Shown: piece after piece, positions 7,895 to 15,639 of the stretch | Layout: each line of letters opens with the position of its first letter | Numbering within the stretch: the first letter of the stretch is position 1 | Origin: Candidatus Zixiibacteriota bacterium | GTDB lineage: Bacteria; Zixibacteria; MSB-5A5; GN15; FEB-12 | Assembly: GCA_023132995.1 (NCBI GenBank) | Contig: JAGLXI010000120.1 | Location: forward strand, 1 to 27,321 | DNA: 27,321 nucleotides | Reading direction: 5' to 3' | Program-made: the position numbers and the translations under genes | The notes under the pieces: model-generated | Told to the model about the DNA's origin: nothing | The model's input: the letters and a program-made list of their open reading frames with translations, nothing else | The model's database searches: none

Positions 7895-8440
7895 ATGTCT
7901 CGCGTAGGCAAGAACCCGGTACCGATACCGGGCAAGACCAAAGTCGAAATAGACGGCCGGCGTGTCGCCGTGAGCGGCCCTCTGGGCTCGCTCTCCCGCG
8001 TCATTCACGCAGATATCACAGCAGTCGTGAAGGACAAGATGGTGCTGGTGACGCGGCCAAGTGACATGAAAAAACACCGGGCCCTGCACGGTCTGACACG
8101 AGCCCTGATAAACAATATGGTTGTGGGTGTTACCGACGGTTTCAAGAAGGAACTGGAAATCCGGGGCGTTGGCTACCGGGCCGAACTGCAGAGAAAGGCG
8201 CTGATTCTGAACGTCGGCTACTCCCATCAGGTAGTGATTATGCCGCCGGATGGAGTCACGATCGCGGTATTCCCCAAGGAGAACCGGATCGCCGTCGAGG
8301 GTGTCGACAAAGAACTGGTGGGCGAAGTGGCGGCCAAGATTCGTTCCGTGCGGAAGCCAGAACCGTACAAGGGCAAAGGTATCAGGTATATTGGCGAAGA
8401 GGTTCGTATTAAGGCCGGCAAGAGCGCTGCCGCCGGCTAA
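7895..8440 (+). CDS. rplF: 50S ribosomal protein L6
   Basis: This 181-residue L6 has two similar domains and sits near the GTPase-associated sarcin-ricin region. Motifs are MSRVGKNPVPIPGKTKVEID, HGLTRALINNMVVGV, the KELEIRGVGYRAELQ segment, and the family signature near the end PYKGKGIRYIGEEVR. The C-terminus is a short Lys/Ala/Gly tail. The start is an ATG 15 bases after rpsH. Confidence 0.98.
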   Translation: MSRVGKNPVPIPGKTKVEIDGRRVAVSGPLGSLSRVIHADITAVVKDKMVLVTRPSDMKKHRALHGLTRALINNMVVGVTDGFKKELEIRGVGYRAELQRKALILNVGYSHQVVIMPPDGVTIAVFPKENRIAVEGVDKELVGEVAAKIRSVRKPEPYKGKGIRYIGEEVRIKAGKSAAAG

Positions 8441-8458
8441 CGAGTATGGGTGACAAGT

Positions 8459-8833
8459 ATGGCTGATAAGAACATCATTAAGATGGAGCGGTCCCGTCGT
8501 CGTCGTCGTCGTGTGCGCGGCAAGGTTTCAGGTACTGCCGAACGACCTCGGTTGAGCGTGACCAAGTCGCTCAAGAACGTCTCCGCTCAGATTATAAACG
8601 ACGAAAAGATGGAGACTCTGGTCGGCATTACCTCCAACTCCAAAGCCGTGAAGGCGGGATTGAACGGAGGCGCCACCAAGACAGAGGCGGCCCACAAGGT
8701 GGGCGAAGTGATCGCGCAACTAGCAAAAGAAAATGGCATCGAGAACGTGGTCTTTGACCGCAACCGCTGCCGGTTTCACGGTCGCATCAAGGCGGCCGCC
8801 GACGGCGCTCGCGAGGGCGGGCTGAAGTTTTGA
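8459..8833 (+). CDS. rplR: 50S ribosomal protein L18
   Basis: The protein has 124 residues from the ATG at 8459. An in-frame GTG at 8450 would add three residues, but the site GGTGA at 8449-8453 suits 8459 better. L18 binds 5S rRNA with L5. It shows a basic N-terminus with six consecutive arginines coded by a pure CGT run. The family segments are GTAERPRLSVTKSLKNVSAQ, the VVFDRNRCRFHGRIKA segment and the ending AREGGLKF. Confidence 0.97.
   Translation: MADKNIIKMERSRRRRRRVRGKVSGTAERPRLSVTKSLKNVSAQIINDEKMETLVGITSNSKAVKAGLNGGATKTEAAHKVGEVIAQLAKENGIENVVFDRNRCRFHGRIKAAADGAREGGLKF
8495..8512 (+). repeat. Six-copy CGT trinucleotide run inside rplR
   Basis: Six uninterrupted CGT triplets encode six arginines in the basic N-terminus of L18. 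The run is in frame, so a gain or loss of one unit would only change the number of arginines. No functional switch is implied. Confidence 0.9.
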
Positions 8834-8870
8834 AAACAGGTGTTGGCTCCAAGCAATAGAGAGGTTCAGA

Positions 8871-9353
8871 TTGCCGAGATTCGAAAGAGATGCGCTCGAG
8901 TTTGAAGAGAAGGTAATCGGTGTCAACCGCGTGGCCAAAGTTGTAAAGGGCGGCCGGCGGTTCAGCTTCACTGCTCTGGTTACCGTTGGCGACAGGAATG
9001 GCAAAGTAGGTGTGGGGTACGGCAAGGCTCCCGAAGTGGCCGAGGCCATACGCAAAGGAACCGAGGCGGCCAGGAAGATGATGGTGAAAATCAACTTGTT
9101 CGGAGCGACTCTGCCACATCGTATCGACGGCCGGTTCGGCGCCACTACGGTCATGATGCGGCCGGCTTCGCCCGGTACCGGTGTTATTGCCGGAGGCACC
9201 GTGAGAGCCATCCTGGAGTCTCTGGGAGTCCAGGACGTCCTGACCAAGGTGCTCGGCAGCCGCAACCCCAACAATGTCGTTAAGGCCACCATGAACGGTC
9301 TTGAAAGTTTGCGCACCAGGGAACAGGAAGACAGCTTCCGTGAGGAAGCATAA
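8871..9353 (+). CDS. rpsE: 30S ribosomal protein S5
   Basis: This 160-residue S5 is part of the decoding accuracy centre and mRNA entry tunnel. The start is TTG, with no nearby in-frame ATG and GAGAGG just upstream. The conserved FEEKVIGVNRVAKVVKGGRR begins about residue 11. Then come FSFTALVTVGD, GKVGVGYGKAPEVAEAIRKG, the PASPGTGVIAGGTVRA segment, and GSRNPNNVVKATMNGL. The C-terminus is short and acidic. Confidence 0.98.
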   Translation: MPRFERDALEFEEKVIGVNRVAKVVKGGRRFSFTALVTVGDRNGKVGVGYGKAPEVAEAIRKGTEAARKMMVKINLFGATLPHRIDGRFGATTVMMRPASPGTGVIAGGTVRAILESLGVQDVLTKVLGSRNPNNVVKATMNGLESLRTREQEDSFREEA

Positions 9354-9384
9354 TTCCACTGTTTGTGTTAAGGTAGTTGTCGAT

Positions 9385-9567
9385 ATGGCCAGACTGAAAA
9401 TCACGCAGGTTAGAAGTACCATCCATCGCAAGGAGCCCCAGAAGCGGACCATCAAGGCTCTGGGTCTCGGAAAACTGCATCGAACGGTCGTACATAACGA
9501 TACCCCGCAGATCCGCGGCATGGTACGGGCTGTTTGTCACCTGGTGACGGTGGAAGAGGTCGACTAA
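9385..9567 (+). CDS. rpmD: 50S ribosomal protein L30
   Basis: The protein has 60 residues from the ATG at 9385. An upstream in-frame start at 9301 would add 28 residues that overlap rpsE and do not look like L30. The core is MARLKITQVRSTIHRKEPQK, then RTIKALGLGKLHRTVVHNDTP and IRGMVRAVCHLVTVEEV, split here to stay short. L30 is a small large-subunit protein lost in several lineages, and its presence here is normal for the spc order. The ribosome-binding site is weak (AAGGT). Confidence 0.96.
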   Translation: MARLKITQVRSTIHRKEPQKRTIKALGLGKLHRTVVHNDTPQIRGMVRAVCHLVTVEEVD

Positions 9568-9585
9568 AACAGGGTGGATGCATCA

Positions 9586-10029
9586 ATGGAACTTCACACA
9601 CTAAAGCCGGCTGACGGTTCCACGAAAAAGCGGCGGCGGGTAGGCCGTGGTCCGGGGAGCGGACGCGGAAAAACGTCGGGACGCGGTCACAAGGGCGCTG
9701 GGCAGCGCAGCGGTTTTAAGAAGAACGCTGGCCATGAAGGCGGGCAGATGCCTCTGCATCGCCGTTTGCCGAAGCATGGCTTCACAAATATCTTCAGGAA
9801 AGAACGCCAGATCATTAATGTGGCCGATCTGGCTCGTTGCGAGCCCGGTGAGATAACAGGGGAGACGCTGATGGCGGCAGGCCTCATACGGAAGTTGAGT
9901 GTCCCTGTGAAAGTGCTGGGCAACGGGCAGATCGACAAGGCCTACGTTGTGAAAGTTGCAGCCTTTTCAAAGGCGGCCGCCGCCAAGATTCAGGAGGCCG
10001 GTGGAAAGGCTGAGGTGGTTCGGTGTTAG
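9586..10029 (+). CDS. rplO: 50S ribosomal protein L15
   Basis: The protein has 147 residues from the ATG at 9586, where MELHTLKPADGSTKKRRRVG matches the family start. An in-frame GTG at 9574 is rejected because AGGGTGG (9571-9577) is ideally spaced, eight bases, for 9586. The Gly/Arg/Lys-rich N-terminus (GPGSGRGKTSGRGHKGAGQ) threads through the large subunit. A globular C-domain follows. The last seven bases overlap the start of secY, which suggests coupled translation of the translocon gene. Confidence 0.97.
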   Translation: MELHTLKPADGSTKKRRRVGRGPGSGRGKTSGRGHKGAGQRSGFKKNAGHEGGQMPLHRRLPKHGFTNIFRKERQIINVADLARCEPGEITGETLMAAGLIRKLSVPVKVLGNGQIDKAYVVKVAAFSKAAAAKIQEAGGKAEVVRC

Positions 10030-11330
10030 AGACATTCAAGTCAATCTTCAAGGTAGAAGAGCTGAGAAAACGGATTCTCTTCACGCTCGCTATCCTGGTT
10101 GTCTATCGGATCGGCGGCCACATCCCGACTCCTGGTATCGACGGCTCCATTCTGTCGCAGGTATTGTCATCCGACTCGATATTCGGACTGATGGACTTGT
10201 TTGCAGGCGGGGCTTTTGCCAAGGCTACTATCTTCGCCCTCGGCATCATGCCCTACATATCCGCCTCCATTATGCTCCAGTTGCTGGGTGCAGTAGTGCC
10301 TTTCCTGCAGCGGCTTCAGCGTGAGGGTGAAGAAGGACGCCGCAAAATCACACAGTACACTCGTTACCTGACGGTGCTCATTGGCGCCATGCAGGCTTGG
10401 GCTACGGCCGGCTTTCTCACTACAATCAATCTCAACGGTGTCTCGGCGGTGCACATGGATACGGCCGGGTTCATCCCGCTGACGATCATAACTTTCACCT
10501 GTGGCGTCATCTTTATCATGTGGCTGGGTGAACAGATAACCGAACGCGGTATTGGCAACGGGATTTCGCTGATTATCTTCATCGGTATCATTGCCCGTTT
10601 CCCCGATGCCGTCGTGGAGGAAACGATGCTCGTATGGCACGGCAGCCGCTCCTTCCTTCTGGAAGTGGTCATGGTGGCCATGATGATCGGTGTTATAATG
10701 GCCGTGATTCTGATCACGCGGGCCCAGCGCCGAATCCCGGTACAGTATCCGCGCAAGGTTGTCGGCCGCAGGGTGTTCGGCGGCGCCAGTACGCACCTGC
10801 CCCTTTCGGTCAACTCGGCTGGCGTTATTCCGATCATCTTCGCGCAGTCGATCATGTTTCTCCCATCTACGGTGGCGCAGTTGTTTCCCAGTATTGACTG
10901 GATTCAGAACCTCGTAGCCGTCTGGCTGGCGCCGGGCGGATTCTGGTATTCGATTATATATGGCCTGATCATTGTCTTTTTCGGCTATTTCTATACGGCT
11001 ATTGTATTCAACCCGATGGACATCGCGGATAACATGCGCAAGAACGGTGGGTACATCCCGGGCATCAGACCGGGGAAGAACACGGCTGAGCACGTCGAAA
11101 AGATACTGACCCGGATAACTCTGCCCGGGGCGATTTTCTTTGCGGCCATTGCGGTTCTGCCCTGGGTGTTGATTTCCAAGGCTAATGTCAATTTCTTCTT
11201 TGGTGGCACCGGCCTGCTGATTGTGGTCGGTGTGGCCCTGGATACGCTACAGCAGGTCGAGTCACATCTGCTGATGCGGCATTACGATGGATTCATGAAA
11301 AAAGGCAAGATTCGCGGGAGGTCGATGTAG
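10023..11330 (+). CDS. secY: Preprotein translocase subunit SecY
   Basis: This 435-residue multi-spanning membrane protein is the channel of the Sec translocon. It is expected to have ten transmembrane helices. Visible signatures are RIGGHIPTPGID (about 29-40), FALGIMPYISASIMLQLL, ERGIGNGISLIIF (around 175-185), GVIPIIFAQS, and the C-terminal LLMRHYDGFMKKGKIRGR. The start is GTG at 10023 inside rplO, with GAGGTGG just upstream. Its place between rplO and adk is the widespread spc-operon order. SecE and SecG are not in the window. Confidence 0.98.
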   Translation: MLETFKSIFKVEELRKRILFTLAILVVYRIGGHIPTPGIDGSILSQVLSSDSIFGLMDLFAGGAFAKATIFALGIMPYISASIMLQLLGAVVPFLQRLQREGEEGRRKITQYTRYLTVLIGAMQAWATAGFLTTINLNGVSAVHMDTAGFIPLTIITFTCGVIFIMWLGEQITERGIGNGISLIIFIGIIARFPDAVVEETMLVWHGSRSFLLEVVMVAMMIGVIMAVILITRAQRRIPVQYPRKVVGRRVFGGASTHLPLSVNSAGVIPIIFAQSIMFLPSTVAQLFPSIDWIQNLVAVWLAPGGFWYSIIYGLIIVFFGYFYTAIVFNPMDIADNMRKNGGYIPGIRPGKNTAEHVEKILTRITLPGAIFFAAIAVLPWVLISKANVNFFFGGTGLLIVVGVALDTLQQVESHLLMRHYDGFMKKGKIRGRSM

Positions 11331-11331
11331 C

Positions 11332-11973
11332 ATGAATCTGGTTTTCCTGGGCCCGCCCGGTTCCGGCAAAGGTACACAGGCCGTTCGCCTGTCTCAGGCG
11401 AAGGGAGTCGTTCACCTGTCGACCGGTGATCTGCTCCGCGAGGCTGTCAAGGGCGGCACCGAACTCGGCCGGCAGGCGGAGGGTTACATGAAGAAAGGCG
11501 AGTTGGTCCCGGACGCCCTGATCATCGGTTTGATCGAAGACAAGATCACCGGCGGCGAACTCAACAACGGGTTCATCCTGGACGGGTTTCCGCGAACAGT
11601 GCCTCAGGCGGAAAGCCTCAAGACGATGTTTGAAAAAAACCGGATCGGCCTTGACAAAGCGGTTCTGATCGCCGTCTCCGATGACGAAATCGTCAAACGC
11701 CTTTCCAGGCGCTGGTTTTGCCCCACTTGCCAGGCGATCTACAACTACCCGACGAATGTGCCCAGGAAGGAAGGCATCTGTGACAAGGACGGCGCCGAAT
11801 TGCAACGGCGGCCTGATGACGAAGAAGGTGTCGTCAGAAACCGCCTTGAAGTTTACAAAAAGCAGACGCAGCCGATAGAAGTTTTTTATCAAAAGGAATC
11901 CCTTCTTGTCGAAGTGTCCGGCGAAGACACTCCGGATAATGTTTTCCAGTCCGTGCTGAAGGCGGTTGGATAA
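11332..11973 (+). CDS. adk: Adenylate kinase, zinc-binding LID type
   Basis: This 213-residue enzyme converts ATP plus AMP into two ADP. The Walker A loop GPPGSGKGT is at 7-15. STGDLLRE (30-37) and FILDGFPRT (81-89) bind AMP. The LID carries Cys130, Cys133, Cys150 and Asp153, the CXXC...CXXD zinc site known from Bacillus-type adenylate kinases. Arg159-Arg160-Pro-Asp-Asp contributes LID catalytic contacts. It starts one base after the secY stop, so translation is probably coupled. Confidence 0.98.
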   Translation: MNLVFLGPPGSGKGTQAVRLSQAKGVVHLSTGDLLREAVKGGTELGRQAEGYMKKGELVPDALIIGLIEDKITGGELNNGFILDGFPRTVPQAESLKTMFEKNRIGLDKAVLIAVSDDEIVKRLSRRWFCPTCQAIYNYPTNVPRKEGICDKDGAELQRRPDDEEGVVRNRLEVYKKQTQPIEVFYQKESLLVEVSGEDTPDNVFQSVLKAVG

Positions 11974-11988
11974 CATAAGGAAATTACC

Positions 11989-12738
11989 ATGGCGATTGTG
12001 CTGAAAACGAAAGAGGAAATCGAGATAATGCGCCGGGCCGGACAAGTAGTGGCCAGAACGCTGGATATGGTCGCAAAGACAATTGGCCCCGGTCAGACTA
12101 CCGGTGAGCTGGATCAGGTGATAGAGGAGTTTATTCGCGACCAGGGTGCTATTCCGGGGTTTAAGGGCTATCACGGTTATCCCGCTTCGGCATGTATATC
12201 CATCGACGAGGAAGTGGTCCATGGGATTCCCGGCAAGAGGGTGATCAGGGAAGGCGAGATCGTGTCGGTGGATGTCGGTTCCATCATGGAGGGGTTCTAC
12301 GGTGATTCCGCACGGACTTTCGCGGTGGGTGAAATATCGGAAAGCAAGGCTCGTCTTCTTGAGAATACCCAAAGATGTCTGGCTGCCGGTATTGACAAAG
12401 CCCGTAAGGGGAATAGATTGGGGCACATATCGGCCGCCGTTCAGCAAGTGGCGGAGTCGGAAGGGTTTGGTATCGTACGCGCCCTGGTCGGTCACGGTAT
12501 CGGTCGCAACATGCACGAGGACCCACAGGTGCCCAATTTCGGGCCGAAGGATTCAGGGCCAGTGCTTAAAGTCGGGATGGTACTGGCGATCGAACCGATG
12601 ATTAACATCGGCACGTACAAGGTCTATACCAAGCCCGACGGCTGGACGTATGTTACCGAGGACGGTCTGCCCTCGGCGCATTATGAGCATACGGTGACCA
12701 TAACGGAGAACGAACCGGATATTCTCAGTTTGCCGTAA
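11989..12738 (+). CDS. map: Methionine aminopeptidase, type I
   Basis: This 249-residue enzyme removes the initiator methionine from nascent proteins. All five metal ligands are visible: Asp95 (SVDVGS), Asp106 (GDSART), His169 (GHGIG), Glu202 (AIEPM) and Glu233 (HYEHTVT). The substrate-site histidines His78 (VVHGIPG) and His176 (MHEDP) are also present. There is no N-terminal zinc-finger extension. It lies between adk (15-base gap) and infA (7-base gap), the usual order. Confidence 0.98.
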   Translation: MAIVLKTKEEIEIMRRAGQVVARTLDMVAKTIGPGQTTGELDQVIEEFIRDQGAIPGFKGYHGYPASACISIDEEVVHGIPGKRVIREGEIVSVDVGSIMEGFYGDSARTFAVGEISESKARLLENTQRCLAAGIDKARKGNRLGHISAAVQQVAESEGFGIVRALVGHGIGRNMHEDPQVPNFGPKDSGPVLKVGMVLAIEPMINIGTYKVYTKPDGWTYVTEDGLPSAHYEHTVTITENEPDILSLP

Positions 12739-12745
12739 GGAGTAC

Positions 12746-12964
12746 ATGGCCAAAGAAGAAACAATACAGGTCGAAGGGAAAGTGGTAGAGCCGCTTCCGA
12801 ACGCGATGTTCAGGGTGGAACTCGATAATGGGCACAGAATACTGGCCCATATCTCAGGCAAGATGAGAATGCACTTTATCAAGATATTACCGGGTGACAA
12901 GGTCACGGTGGAATTGTCACCCTACGACTTAACGCGCGGTCGCATCACGTACCGCTACAAGTAG
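12746..12964 (+). CDS. infA: Translation initiation factor IF-1
   Basis: This 72-residue protein is a single S1-type OB-fold. IF-1 binds the A site of the 30S subunit during initiation and aids IF-2 and IF-3. It reads MAKEETIQVEGKVVEPLPNA, then FRVELDNGHRILAHISGKMR, with KILPGDKVTVELSPYDL and GRITYRYK at the end, a full match to the family in length and sequence. AAGGAG (12737-12742) precedes the ATG. Confidence 0.98.
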   Translation: MAKEETIQVEGKVVEPLPNAMFRVELDNGHRILAHISGKMRMHFIKILPGDKVTVELSPYDLTRGRITYRYK

Positions 12965-12976
12965 ACAGGGTGAAAG

Positions 12977-13093
12977 ATGAAAGTACGTTCGGCCATAAAG
13001 AAGCGTTGCGAGCACTGTAAGATCATCAGGCGACACGGTGTCCTGCGGGTTATCTGCAAGAAGAATCCCCGCCACAAGCAGCGCCAGGGTTAG
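12977..13093 (+). CDS. rpmJ: 50S ribosomal protein L36, zinc-binding form
   Basis: This is a 38-residue gene, easily missed because it is short. The protein begins MKVRSAIKKRCEHCKIIRRH and ends NPRHKQRQG. Cys11, Cys14, Cys27 and His33 form the zinc ribbon of the primary (C+) form of L36. L36 stabilises the 23S rRNA near the L7/L12 stalk base. It sits 12 bases after infA, with GGGTGA upstream of the ATG at 12977. Confidence 0.98.
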   Translation: MKVRSAIKKRCEHCKIIRRHGVLRVICKKNPRHKQRQG

Positions 13094-13130
13094 AAAGATT
13101 CGGTAGACTATACATATGCAGGAGTGACAG

Positions 13131-13517
13131 TTGGCTCGTATTGCCGGGGTTGATCTCCCCAAAGACAAGAGAATCGAAATCGGACTGAGGTACATCTATG
13201 GCATCGGTCCTTGCAGCGCCAGGCAGATACTGGACAAGACGCAGGTGAATCCGGACACCCGGGTACACAAGCTGACCGACGAGGAAATCGCCCGGTTACG
13301 CAGTGTCATCGAAAGTGAGTTCACTGTTGAAGGTAACCTGCGTGGCGAGATCTCTATGAACATCAAACGCCTGATTGATATCGGCTCGTATCGTGGTCTG
13401 CGGCACCGTCGCGGTCTGCCGGTCCGTGGCCAGCGGACCAAGACCAATGCTCGCACCCGCAAAGGTCCGCGGCGCGCTATCGGGGGCTTGAAGAGAAAAC
13501 CGGTGGGCAAGAAGTAA
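13131..13517 (+). CDS. rpsM: 30S ribosomal protein S13
   Basis: This 128-residue S13 is a head protein that forms inter-subunit bridges and contacts P-site tRNA with its basic tail. It starts from TTG with GGAGTGA at 13121-13127. No in-frame ATG is near, and MARIAGVDLPKDKRIEI is the exact family start. Further motifs are YIYGIGPCSARQIL, the helix-hairpin-helix region, YRGLRHRRGLPVRGQRTKTN and the Lys-rich end. First gene of the alpha-type part. Confidence 0.98.
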   Translation: MARIAGVDLPKDKRIEIGLRYIYGIGPCSARQILDKTQVNPDTRVHKLTDEEIARLRSVIESEFTVEGNLRGEISMNIKRLIDIGSYRGLRHRRGLPVRGQRTKTNARTRKGPRRAIGGLKRKPVGKK

Positions 13518-13546
13518 ACCAGAAGTAACATTTATTGAGGTACCCT

Positions 13547-13942
13547 GTGGCAGATCCCAAGAAAAAAGGCCGTGCCAAGAAAAAATCCCGTAAGGTGGAA
13601 TCGGAAGGTGTCGCTCATATCAAGGCCACCTTCAACAACACTATCGTGACTATTACCGACGCCTTGGGCAAAACGATATCCTGGGCCAGCGCCGGCGTGG
13701 TCGGCTTCAAGGGATCCAAAAAATCGACGCCGTTTGCCGCCCAGTTGGCGTCCTCGACGTGTGCCAAGGAAGCAATGAGCATGGGACTTCGTCGCGTCGA
13801 GGTCTGGGTAAAAGGTCCCGGTTCGGGACGTGAGGCGGCTATTCGATCCCTTGCCGGGGCCGGGCTGGAAATCAGCCTCATCAAAGACGTGACGCCAATC
13901 CCGCACAACGGGTGTCGTCCGCCGAAACGTCGTCGTGTGTAA
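13547..13942 (+). CDS. rpsK: 30S ribosomal protein S11
   Basis: The protein has 131 residues from the GTG at 13547, with TGAGGT (13536-13541) five bases upstream. An in-frame TTG at 13535 would add four residues but places the ribosome-binding site inside the gene. S11 forms the platform near the mRNA exit. Motifs are HIKATFNNTIVTITD, the GSKKSTPFAAQLA segment, VWVKGPGSGREAAIRSL and the invariant ending NGCRPPKRRRV. Confidence 0.97.
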   Translation: MADPKKKGRAKKKSRKVESEGVAHIKATFNNTIVTITDALGKTISWASAGVVGFKGSKKSTPFAAQLASSTCAKEAMSMGLRRVEVWVKGPGSGREAAIRSLAGAGLEISLIKDVTPIPHNGCRPPKRRRV

Positions 13943-13973
13943 GAACTGTTAATTGTGATTGTCAGGAGAGTCA

Positions 13974-14606
13974 ATGGCTCGTTATCGTGATGCCAACTGT
14001 AAGCTGTGTCGCCGAGAGGGCGAAAAACTGTTCTTGAAGGGTACCCGCTGTCTGAGCAGCAAGTGCGCCATTGAAAGACGCCAGTATGCTCCCGGTCAGC
14101 ATGGCGACCGCAGGATGCGCCGCAAGGTTTCGCCCTACGGTCTGCAGTTGAGGGAAAAACAGAAGGTTCGCCGTATTTACGGCGTGCTGGAAAGCCAGTT
14201 TCGCAATTATTTCAAGAAGGCCGACCGCAAGACCGGCGTGACCGGAGAGATACTGCTGCAGCTTCTCGAATCACGTCTGGATAACCTGGTGTTTCGGCTG
14301 GGCTTTGCCCCCTCCCGGAAGGCCGCCAGACAACTGGTGCGGCATCGCCACGTGACCGTCGACGGCCGGATAGTGGATATTCCCTCCTATTCGGTGAGGC
14401 CCGGGGAACTCCTCAAGGTAAGGGACAAGTCCAAGAACCTCGGCTTGATCCATGATTCCCTTAAGGAAGTCGGGCGCGGTGATGAGATACCCTGGCTGAG
14501 ACTGAACAAGGCCGCTCTGGAGGGCGAACTGCTGGAGATCCCCAAGCGTGCCGATATTCCTTTGACGGTTAACGAACAGTTCATCGTTGAGTTGTATTCC
14601 AAATAG
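13974..14606 (+). CDS. rpsD: 30S ribosomal protein S4, zinc-binding (C+) form
   Basis: The protein has 210 residues from the ATG at 13974, with AGGAGA (13964-13969) well placed. An in-frame start at 13959 would add five residues. S4 nucleates 30S assembly and lines the mRNA entry tunnel. In many bacteria it represses its own operon. Cys9, Cys12, Cys26 and Cys31 form the zinc site, and the S4 RNA-binding domain carries RLDNLVFRLGFAPSRKAARQ then LVRHRHVTVDG. It lies directly upstream of rpoA, as in E. coli. Confidence 0.98.
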   Translation: MARYRDANCKLCRREGEKLFLKGTRCLSSKCAIERRQYAPGQHGDRRMRRKVSPYGLQLREKQKVRRIYGVLESQFRNYFKKADRKTGVTGEILLQLLESRLDNLVFRLGFAPSRKAARQLVRHRHVTVDGRIVDIPSYSVRPGELLKVRDKSKNLGLIHDSLKEVGRGDEIPWLRLNKAALEGELLEIPKRADIPLTVNEQFIVELYSK

Positions 14607-14638
14607 GCAATTTATCCCTTCGGGAGGTTTCTCGTATC

Positions 14639-15622
14639 ATGAAATGGAAGCCATTGACAATGCCCAAAGAGGTCGTGAACGACCAGAGCTCAGCCACGGA
14701 TAACTACTCCCGTTTCACCATTGAGCCGCTGGAGCGGGGGTATGGCTACACCCTGGGCAACTGCTTACGCCGCGTGCTGTTGTCCTCCATCCAGGGGGCG
14801 GCCGCGGTCTCGATGCGCATCAGCGGAGTTCAACATGAGTTTTCCACCATCCCCGGTGTGTACGAGGACGTTACCACTATCGTGCTCAACGTCAAGAGCA
14901 TTCGTGTGCTTGTGCACGCTGATGAGATGCGGACGCTGCGCATGAAAACCGGAACCAAGGGGATAGTGACGGCGGCCGCGTTTGAAAGCGACGCTGAAGT
15001 GGAAATCCTCAACCCCGAACAGCACATCTGCGAACTCACTGACGACATCGATTTCGAGATGGAGATCGACGTCGACTGCGGCCGTAGTTACTCGATTGCC
15101 GAGCGGAACAAGCGTCCCGACGCACCCATTAACACCGTTTACGTTGACAGCCTTTTTTCGCCCGTGACCAGGGTTTCTTACGAGGTGGAAAACACGCGCG
15201 TCGGCCAGCGGACCGATTACGACCGGCTGATTCTCGAAATCACCACCGACGGTTCCATCACGCCCGAGGACGCCTTGAGCTATGCCGCCAAACTGGTTAA
15301 GGACCACCTGCAGTTATTCATCCACATGGATGAAGAGGTCATGGTTGAGGAACAGCCCGAGGTGGACGAGGAGGTGGTGCGCGTGCGCAACCTCCTGAAC
15401 ACTCGCGTGGACGAACTTGAGTTGTCGGTTCGCTCTTCTAACTGCCTGAGAGCCGCCAACATTCAGACTATTCAGGACCTGGTGACAAAGAGCGAGGCGG
15501 ACATGCTGAAGTACCGCAATTTCGGTCGCAAGTCTCTCAACGAGATCAGCACTATTCTCGATGAAATGGGTTTGTCGTTCGGTCACGATATCGCCAAGTA
15601 TGTCGAACCCGAGAAGCAATAG
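14639..15622 (+). CDS. rpoA: DNA-directed RNA polymerase subunit alpha
   Basis: This 327-residue alpha subunit carries the dimerising N-terminal domain (FTIEPLERGYGYTLGNCLRR then VLLSSIQGAA) and the C-terminal domain that binds UP elements. Arg265, Asn268 and Cys269 of the C-domain (RSSNCLRA) fall at the same numbers as in E. coli. FGRKSLNEI follows. An acidic linker (MVEEQPEVDEEVV) joins the domains. GGGAGG at 14622-14627 is the ribosome-binding site, spaced rather far (11 bases). It lies 32 bases after rpsD. Confidence 0.98.
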   Translation: MKWKPLTMPKEVVNDQSSATDNYSRFTIEPLERGYGYTLGNCLRRVLLSSIQGAAAVSMRISGVQHEFSTIPGVYEDVTTIVLNVKSIRVLVHADEMRTLRMKTGTKGIVTAAAFESDAEVEILNPEQHICELTDDIDFEMEIDVDCGRSYSIAERNKRPDAPINTVYVDSLFSPVTRVSYEVENTRVGQRTDYDRLILEITTDGSITPEDALSYAAKLVKDHLQLFIHMDEEVMVEEQPEVDEEVVRVRNLLNTRVDELELSVRSSNCLRAANIQTIQDLVTKSEADMLKYRNFGRKSLNEISTILDEMGLSFGHDIAKYVEPEKQ

Positions 15623-15639
15623 TATATGGTAGGTGGGAA

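Noticed and set aside
10167..11093. 308-residue open frame on the minus strand
   Set aside because: It lies wholly opposite secY, which is certain from its motifs. Its translation is polar, His/Arg/Asp-rich and has no recognisable family. It is a shadow of GC-rich coding sequence.
11293..12516. 407-residue open frame on the minus strand
   Set aside because: It is antisense to adk and map, both complete and with all catalytic residues. No ribosome-binding site or known motif in the antisense reading.
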